The translations under genes were made by a program, and so were the position numbers. Below are positions 16,834-21,363 of a stretch of DNA of 21,363 nucleotides, in pieces; the stretch's first letter is position 1; every line of letters begins with the position of its first letter. The stretch spans positions 1 to 21,363 of the forward strand of contig DAHXMP010000439.1 in the NCBI GenBank assembly GCA_027371665.1. Reading direction: 5' to 3'. Below the pieces are notes generated by a model, which did not search any database, had not been told where the DNA came from, and saw only the letters and a list, made by a program, of their open reading frames with translations. This DNA is from Bacteroidota bacterium. Its GTDB lineage: Bacteria; Bacteroidota; Ignavibacteria; Kapaibacteriales; UBA2268.

Positions 16834-17973
16834 TTATTCTTTTTCTTTTATATCTCCGTTATTAACTTGATAATATTTACATTTTATATGATCAGAAATA
16901 ATACTTTTTAAAATACTTTTATCCGTAACTGTTATTAGTGTTTGTGCAGAAGTTGATTTAACGAGTTCAATAACTTTCTTTGCTCTTTCTTTGTCGAGTT
17001 CAGAGAAAATGTCATCCAGTAAAATCAAAGGTGTTTCATTTTTTCTCGTTTTCAGATAATCATACTCTGCAAATTTTATACTCACCAATAATGATTTATG
17101 TTGTCCCTGAGAAGCATATTCCTTCGCAACACCATTATTAATCAATATTTTAATATCATCTTTTTGAGGACCAAATAAAGTTGTTCCACGCTTAATTTCA
17201 TCATGCTTTCCTTTTTCAAATAAATATCTTAGAATTTCTTCCAATCCTTTTTTATCAAGGTTCTCAAAGGAATTTCTAATTCCATAAGGAACATATTCAA
17301 TAGCTACTTCTTCCTTTCCCTTTGATACTGAATGATAAATTGCTTGGAAAACCCCGAGAAATTCATCAATAAATTTCTTTCTTCTTAAAACTATTTCAGC
17401 ACCCGACCGAATTAATATTTCAGTCCACGGCTCAATCAAATTATAATTCACTTTTTTTTCGAGCTTAGCTTTTAAAAGCAGGTTATTTCTCTGCTTCAAT
17501 GCTTTTTTATATTTCAATATTTCATCTACATATAGCCTTCCTGCCTGAGACAATAATTTGTCGAGAAATTCTCTTCTGTCCTGCGGAGAACCGAAAGTAA
17601 TTTTCTTGAAATCAGGAGAAAGCACCACAACCGGCAACTCTCCGATAATATCCTTTGGAAGTAAATTATCACCAAAAGTTGAAGAAATATTTTTTTTGGA
17701 ATTCCCGCTATATTTAATTACAATTTTATAGGGTACATTCATATCATTTCTGGCTGATAAAGAGACCTGCCAAAAATTATTATCTTTATTTATCAAAGAA
17801 CTATCAAGAATTGGCAAAAAACTTTTTGTAAAACTACAGATAGAAATTGCTTCCAATACGGTAGTCTTGCCTGAACCGTTAAGCCCATGCAATACATTCA
17901 ATCCTCCATCAAAGTCAATTTCCGTATGGATATGATTTCGAAGATTGTTAATTATTAAATTTTCTATTAACAT
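16834..17973 (-). CDS. recF: DNA replication and repair protein RecF
   Basis: RecF is an SMC-like ATPase that, with RecO and RecR, directs RecA loading at gapped DNA. The 379-aa product has Walker A GLNGSGKTT (30-38), VVLSPDFKKITFGSPQDRRE (116-135), the ABC signature region ASQGQHKSL (287-295) and Walker B LILLDDIFSELD (316-327). The overall length is normal. The ATG at 17971-17973 is preceded by AGAGAG, a weak ribosome site. A 7-bp inverted repeat lies 14 bases further upstream, in the gap after dnaN. It is the second gene of the dnaN-recF-dciA-gyrB run. Confidence 0.97.
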   Translation of the reverse strand: MLIENLIINNLRNHIHTEIDFDGGLNVLHGLNGSGKTTVLEAISICSFTKSFLPILDSSLINKDNNFWQVSLSARNDMNVPYKIVIKYSGNSKKNISSTFGDNLLPKDIIGELPVVVLSPDFKKITFGSPQDRREFLDKLLSQAGRLYVDEILKYKKALKQRNNLLLKAKLEKKVNYNLIEPWTEILIRSGAEIVLRRKKFIDEFLGVFQAIYHSVSKGKEEVAIEYVPYGIRNSFENLDKKGLEEILRYLFEKGKHDEIKRGTTLFGPQKDDIKILINNGVAKEYASQGQHKSLLVSIKFAEYDYLKTRKNETPLILLDDIFSELDKERAKKVIELVKSTSAQTLITVTDKSILKSIISDHIKCKYYQVNNGDIKEKE

Positions 17974-17987
17974 TTCTCTCTATGCTG

Positions 17988-18008
17988 CTTATCAGTGTAA
18001 ATGATAAG
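17988..18008 (-). promoter_or_regulatory. Perfect 7-bp inverted repeat between dnaN and recF
   Basis: CTTATCA and TGATAAG flank a 7-base centre (GTGTAAA on the plus strand). The repeat lies 14 bases upstream of the recF ATG and 47 bases after the dnaN stop. It has no T run on either side, so an operator or an RNA hairpin in the recF leader is more likely than a terminator. The role is inference only. Confidence 0.4.
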
Positions 18009-18055
18009 TAAAATTAATTATCATAAACCCGACAATCGTTTCCCCGATTCAATTT

Positions 18056-19243
18056 TTAGGATAATCTCACAGGCATCAATAACATTAACAAATCCTGTGA
18101 CTCGGCAACCGGCTTTATCAATACGGGCCTTGTCGGTTCGGAGAATGTCAAAAGTACTGCCTGGTTTTCATCGCTTGTTTCAATATTTGAAATAGCATCC
18201 TGCAAATATTTATAATTGAATCCTATAGTGATTTTATTGCCGTTAAAGTCACAGGTAATTCCTTCGTCTCCCTCAGTTCCGCTCTCTTCGTCCTGACCTG
18301 AAACAGATATCGAATTTTTATCAATTTGCATCTTAATCTGATTGTTATGCTCACTGGTACAATTTGCAATCCTTGTGATAGCACTTAAAATATCTTTTTG
18401 ATTTATCGTTGCTACCAGTTCATTATTTGAAGGAATTACCGATTCATAAGGAGGAAATTTCTCGTCAATCAGCCTTGTAATAAACACTGTATCCCCAACA
18501 TCAAATCTTGCATGAGTAACTTTACCGCGAGTTTCGATAATACTCATTGAAACATCGCTGTCAACTTTTCTTAAGAGTTCGATTGCCCTTGCCGGAATTA
18601 TCAAATCAATTTCGTTGGGAAATGCAGCTTTTTCAGGATGAATAACTGCCTTAACAAGCCTGTAACTATCAGTAGATACTGCATTTACATAATTTTCACG
18701 AAATTGAAATAATACTCCGTTCATAGCAGGTCTGAATTCATCGGTAGAAACGGCAAAATGTGTTTTATCGGCGAGCCATGACATTTCATCGCGCTTGAAA
18801 AAGATTGTTCCGGGTTTATCTGATGATACGCCTTGTTGCTCTTTAACTTTCTCCATATCGGCTTTTTCAGATGAAAAGAGTTCTGGGATGTCGAGATATT
18901 CATCAGGATTCAGTCCTCTCAGGGAGTATTTACCGGTTGAAGTTTTAAGTTTAATTTCATAGGTCGAATTATTTGAATTAAATTCGATACTTCCTGTTGG
19001 CATAGTTCTGACAAGGTCACCGATTTTTCTACCGGGAACAAGAACTGTTCCATCTTCCGTGCCTTCGACTTTAATAGTAGTCATAATTGTTATATCCTGG
19101 TCTGTTGAAACAATTCGAAGAGTTTCCCCGGATAATGAAAAGTGTAAATGTTCAAGAACCGGCAATGTGGACTTTCGCGGTATTGCGGGCATATTTTTCA
19201 GTAATGCTTTCTGAAAATCAGCTAGCGAGACATTAAATTTCAT
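18056..19243 (-). CDS. dnaN: DNA polymerase III subunit beta (sliding clamp)
   Basis: DnaN is the ring-shaped processivity clamp of DNA polymerase III. The 395-aa product starts MKFNVSLADFQKAL and runs through three clamp repeats. It carries FAVSTDEFRPAMNGVLF (163-179) and NAVSTDSYRLVKAV (187-200), FPPYESVIP (263-271), and the C-terminal LLMLLMPVRLS, the usual end that closes the peptide-binding pocket. It is about 30 residues longer than the E. coli clamp. The extra length comes from a charged stretch near 124-146 and an acidic insert near 317-328 (EDEESG-like, Glu/Gly-rich), probably surface loops. The ATG at 19241-19243 has an AAGG about nine bases upstream. It heads the replication run and is divergent from psd; dnaA is not next to it. 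Confidence 0.97.
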   Translation of the reverse strand: MKFNVSLADFQKALLKNMPAIPRKSTLPVLEHLHFSLSGETLRIVSTDQDITIMTTIKVEGTEDGTVLVPGRKIGDLVRTMPTGSIEFNSNNSTYEIKLKTSTGKYSLRGLNPDEYLDIPELFSSEKADMEKVKEQQGVSSDKPGTIFFKRDEMSWLADKTHFAVSTDEFRPAMNGVLFQFRENYVNAVSTDSYRLVKAVIHPEKAAFPNEIDLIIPARAIELLRKVDSDVSMSIIETRGKVTHARFDVGDTVFITRLIDEKFPPYESVIPSNNELVATINQKDILSAITRIANCTSEHNNQIKMQIDKNSISVSGQDEESGTEGDEGITCDFNGNKITIGFNYKYLQDAISNIETSDENQAVLLTFSEPTRPVLIKPVAESQDLLMLLMPVRLS

Positions 19244-19294
19244 GAATCCTGCCTTGATTGATAGTGAATAAAATAAAAGATTTTATTTACAAAT

Positions 19295-19310
19295 TTGTTA
19301 TTTTTATAAC
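19295..19310. repeat. Short palindrome in the dnaN-psd divergent region
   Basis: TGTTAT and ATAACA flank a TTTT centre in the AT-rich gap between the two divergent genes. It could be a small operator acting on dnaN, psd or both. Six base pairs in such AT-rich DNA can also arise by chance. Confidence 0.3.
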
Positions 19311-19359
19311 ATAGCAAATTACAAAATTTCATTTGTTTATACAATTAGAATGTACAAAA

Positions 19360-20025
19360 ATGTTGACAAAATACGGAATAGATAACATCATTATTTTATT
19401 ATTTATTAGCATTGTCCTGATAGTATCTTCTGTTTTTATATCAAAGGCAGGTATTTCTATTATTTTTACTGCTATAGGAATTTTATTACTTCTCTTTACC
19501 TTATGGTTCTTCAGAGACCCCGAAAGAATAGTTCCTGAGAATGTTTTAAACGACAAACGTCTTGTACTCTCACCTGCCGATGGTAAAGTTGTTGAAATAG
19601 TCGAAGAAGTGGAAAATATTTATTTATACTCGGATGTCATTAGAATAAGTATTTTTCTTTCACCTCTTGATGTGCATGTAAACAGGGCACCTATATCAGG
19701 CATGGTAAAATATTTTAAATACAATCGGGGAAACTATATTATTGCTAATCATCCGAAAGCTTCAGAACTAAACGAACAGACACATATTGGGATGGAAAAC
19801 GAATTTGGAAAAATATTTTTCAAGCAAATCGTTGGAATTGTTGCAAGGCGGCTCGCCTGGGACATAAGAATCGGCGACATACTGAAGGCAGGTCAGCGTT
19901 TCGGGATGATGAAATTCGGCTCAAGGATGGATGTGGCTCTTCCAAAAAATTCGGAAATTTTCGTAAAATTAGGTGATAAAGTCATTGCAGGCAAATCCGT
20001 CATTGCTCAATTTGAAAAAGATTAA
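19360..20025 (+). CDS. psd: Phosphatidylserine decarboxylase (short, PsdA type)
   Basis: Psd converts phosphatidylserine to phosphatidylethanolamine at the inner membrane, using a pyruvoyl group made by self-cleavage. The 221-aa product has two hydrophobic N-terminal helices (about 8-27 and 30-50) and WFFRDPER (49-56). The core follows with SPADGKVVEI (71-80) and FLSPLDVHVNRAPISG (99-114, His106), then GMMKFGSRMDV (182-192), where Ser188 in FGSR is the expected cleavage and pyruvoyl residue. The length matches the short type found next to pssA in many bacteria and archaea. I chose the ATG at 19360; a TTG at 19333 would add nine residues without support. pssA follows 89 bp downstream. Confidence 0.95.
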   Translation: MLTKYGIDNIIILLFISIVLIVSSVFISKAGISIIFTAIGILLLLFTLWFFRDPERIVPENVLNDKRLVLSPADGKVVEIVEEVENIYLYSDVIRISIFLSPLDVHVNRAPISGMVKYFKYNRGNYIIANHPKASELNEQTHIGMENEFGKIFFKQIVGIVARRLAWDIRIGDILKAGQRFGMMKFGSRMDVALPKNSEIFVKLGDKVIAGKSVIAQFEKD

Positions 20026-20114
20026 ATCGGTTTATCTGTGAATCCTGAAAAAATGATAATAAATTATTTGTTCATACATTTTATTAATTTTGTTTTTTTT
20101 GCAAAGAAAATCTA

Positions 20115-20918
20115 ATGAGTGAAATTAAAGAATCAATAGAAAATGTGCAGGTAACCAGGTCAATCGTGCCGAGCCTGTTCACGCTGATGAACCTGTTCAT
20201 GGGCTTCACGGCTATTGTTTATATCTCACAAAATGAAATTTTCAAGGCGACAATTTTCATTTTTTTTGCGGCTATTTTCGATATGTTCGACGGAGTAATG
20301 GCACGCCTAATTCATTCGACAAGTGAGTTCGGAGCCGAACTCGATTCACTTTCGGATGTAGTATCTTTCGGAGCTGCACCTGCCTATATGCTTTATAAAG
20401 TTCATTTCTATCAATTGGGCGATACGGGAGTGCTGATTGCCGCATTGCCGGCACTCGCCGGTGCAATTAGGCTTGCACGTTTTAATATAAAGCTGACAAC
20501 ACATAAGGATAAATTATACTTCACGGGATTACCTATTCCTTCATCTGCTCTTACAATTATTTCTTTTGTAATTTTTTATTATTTGCCCGAAAATTATTCG
20601 GCTCATTTCAAAGCGATTGCAAGCATTGTCGTAGTTATCCTTACATCCCTGGCTATGGTTTCAACAATAAAATTCGACAATCTTCCCCGCCCGACAATAA
20701 AATCAATTAAGCAAAGGCCTATAGTCAGTGCCATGTTTATTGTTGGACTGATTGCATGTGCGGTATCAAAGGGGAAACTTGTATTTCCTCTTATGCTTTT
20801 CTATATCGTTGCAAGTTCCGTCAGGCATGTGTTTTTCTGGCTTAAGGAACTAAAAGAACCAGCCGACGACATCGACGAAAGCGAAGCTCCGGAGCCGGAG
20901 CTATACGATGCGGAATGA
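20115..20918 (+). CDS. pssA: CDP-diacylglycerol--serine O-phosphatidyltransferase
   Basis: PssA joins CDP-diacylglycerol and L-serine to form phosphatidylserine, the substrate of the Psd encoded just upstream. The 267-aa polytopic protein has about seven or eight membrane segments. It carries the CDP-alcohol phosphatidyltransferase signature DGx2ARx8Gx3Dx3D exactly, with Asp59, Gly60, Ala63, Arg64, Gly73, Asp77 and Asp81. The next segment, VVSFGAAPAYMLYK, is typical of the PssA type II subclass. The C-terminal 20 residues are acidic and polar, probably a cytosolic tail. The ATG is at 20115-20117. Adjacency to psd gives a compact phosphatidylethanolamine module, probably one transcript. Repeats begin immediately after the stop codon. 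Confidence 0.96.
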   Translation: MSEIKESIENVQVTRSIVPSLFTLMNLFMGFTAIVYISQNEIFKATIFIFFAAIFDMFDGVMARLIHSTSEFGAELDSLSDVVSFGAAPAYMLYKVHFYQLGDTGVLIAALPALAGAIRLARFNIKLTTHKDKLYFTGLPIPSSALTIISFVIFYYLPENYSAHFKAIASIVVVILTSLAMVSTIKFDNLPRPTIKSIKQRPIVSAMFIVGLIACAVSKGKLVFPLMLFYIVASSVRHVFFWLKELKEPADDIDESEAPEPELYDAE

Positions 20919-20939
20919 GTTAGTTGTTAGTCGTTAGTC
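20919..20939 (+). repeat. Three tandem 7-bp repeats (GTTAGTY) after pssA
   Basis: GTTAGTT, GTTAGTC and GTTAGTC run without a gap directly after the pssA stop codon. A related heptamer series in the opposite orientation follows at 20952. The pattern resembles the short tandem heptamers scattered between genes in some bacteria. Confidence 0.7.
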
Positions 20940-20951
20940 ATTTTGTATTTC

Positions 20952-20986
20952 AACTATTGAATATCAACTTTAGACTGTTGACTATC
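20952..20986 (+). repeat. Five degenerate 7-bp repeats (RACTNTY-like) before purS
   Basis: Read with a period of seven, this stretch gives AACTATT, GAATATC, AACTTTA, GACTGTT and GACTATC. The units share a loose RACT-N-TY core. The reverse complement of the upstream GTTAGTC unit is GACTAAC, so the two series look like the same heptamer in opposite orientations. The rest of the 122-bp pssA-purS gap is AT-rich with no clear promoter. Confidence 0.55.
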
Positions 20987-21040
20987 CACAAATATTTCTT
21001 AATTTTGATTTGTTGAATTTTACATTTTTTTGGTAATTGA

Positions 21041-21301
21041 ATGAAAAAATTTCAGGCAGAAATTAAAATAACATTGAAAAAAGGAATACTCGACGTCCAG
21101 GGCAAAGCGGTGGAGAATGCTCTTCATGCAATTGAATTTCCAATGCTCAACTCGCTGAGGATTGGAAAATATGTCGAAATAAATGTCGAAGCTGAAAATG
21201 AGAAAATTGCTTTGGAACTCGTTACTGATGCCTGCAACAAATTAGTTGCCAATCCGATTATCGAAGATTTTAAGATAGATATTAAGGAAGTTGTTCAATA
21301 A
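21041..21301 (+). CDS. purS: Phosphoribosylformylglycinamidine synthase subunit PurS
   Basis: PurS is the small subunit of the three-part FGAM synthase (PurS, PurL, PurQ). It helps bring the glutaminase and synthetase subunits together in the fourth step of purine synthesis. The 86-aa product starts MKKFQAEIKITLKKGILDVQGKA-like and continues with the family core of an ALHAIEFP helix, SLRIGKYVEINVEA (about 38-52), and a C-terminal ANPIIEDFKIDI. This fits the short alpha/beta fold and usual length near 80. Its presence implies separate purL and purQ genes rather than the large single-chain PurL. Neither is visible before the window end. It is flanked on both sides by intergenic repeats. Confidence 0.94.
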   Translation: MKKFQAEIKITLKKGILDVQGKAVENALHAIEFPMLNSLRIGKYVEINVEAENEKIALELVTDACNKLVANPIIEDFKIDIKEVVQ

Positions 21302-21314
21302 ATAAAGAGCGGTA

Positions 21315-21331
21315 TCGGGAGTAACTCCCGA
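21315..21331 (+). terminator. GC-rich hairpin after purS
   Basis: TCGGGAG and CTCCCGA form a perfect 7-bp stem around a TAA loop, 14 bases after the purS stop codon. It is the most GC-rich stem in the window's intergenic DNA. No T run follows, so it may be a transcript-end hairpin or part of the adjoining repeat rather than a classical intrinsic terminator. Confidence 0.45.
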
Positions 21332-21338
21332 CACTGTT

Positions 21339-21363
21339 GATTCTTCGACTACGCTCAGAATGA
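21339..21363. repeat. Probable dispersed intergenic repeat, cut by window end
   Basis: The core TTCTTCGACTACGCTCAGAA (21341-21360) has imperfect dyad symmetry, with ATTCT and AGAAT at its ends. From memory, near-identical sequences occur between genes in many copies in environmental bacterial genomes. Its base composition is unlike the surrounding AT-rich DNA. The element continues beyond the window, so its full length and partner arm cannot be seen. Confidence 0.5.

Noticed and set aside
20982..20990. CTATCCACA, one base from the DnaA box TTATCCACA
   Set aside because: It is a single imperfect copy inside the heptamer repeats; I saw no cluster of DnaA boxes here or in the dnaN-psd gap, so no origin is called.

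Overview
This is an AT-rich bacterial window of mostly housekeeping genes. The best guess for its source is the Bacteroidota/Chlorobiota/Ignavibacteriota/Kapabacteria group. The clues are a secreted peptidase with a type IX secretion (Por) sorting tail, a bacillithiol-type glycosyltransferase (bshA), short AT-rich leaders that often lack a Shine-Dalgarno sequence, and beta-barrel and DUF3887-type envelope proteins. No rRNA, tRNA, CRISPR array, transposase or phage gene was seen.

Layout. Positions 1-3713 form one minus-strand run. In transcription order it holds an EamA-type exporter, a 62-aa membrane protein, an unrecognised outer-membrane barrel protein, folD, and the start of an RluA-family pseudouridine synthase cut by the window edge. 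Positions 3714-6994 are plus-strand. They hold an unlisted 43-aa lysine-rich peptide with four cysteines, a large hybrid histidine kinase (GAF, degenerate kinase, receiver, intact kinase), and a small GYD-domain protein preceded by a direct repeat. Positions 7037-9373 are minus-strand: yigZ, panC and an isoprenylcysteine-methyltransferase-like membrane protein. The plus-strand bshA (9430-10554) converges, with a 2-bp gap, on a minus-strand M14 carboxypeptidase. Upstream of that peptidase lies a DUF3887 alpha/beta hydrolase.

Positions 14434-19243 carry the replication cluster dnaN-recF-DUF721(dciA)-gyrB on the minus strand, without dnaA. Divergent from it are psd and pssA, which complete phosphatidylethanolamine synthesis, and then purS. 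purS lies between two kinds of intergenic repeat: degenerate 7-bp units upstream, and a hairpin plus a possible dispersed repeat at the window end.

How the genes fit together. dnaN, recF, dciA and gyrB serve replication and repair. psd and pssA act in sequence in membrane lipid synthesis. folD, panC and purS contribute to one-carbon, coenzyme A and purine metabolism. The least explained items are the kinase whose first H-box has lost its histidine, the Lys/Cys-rich micro-ORF just upstream of it, and the repeats around purS. I saw no clearly new multigene defence or biosynthetic system; the kinase and micro-ORF region is the best lead.
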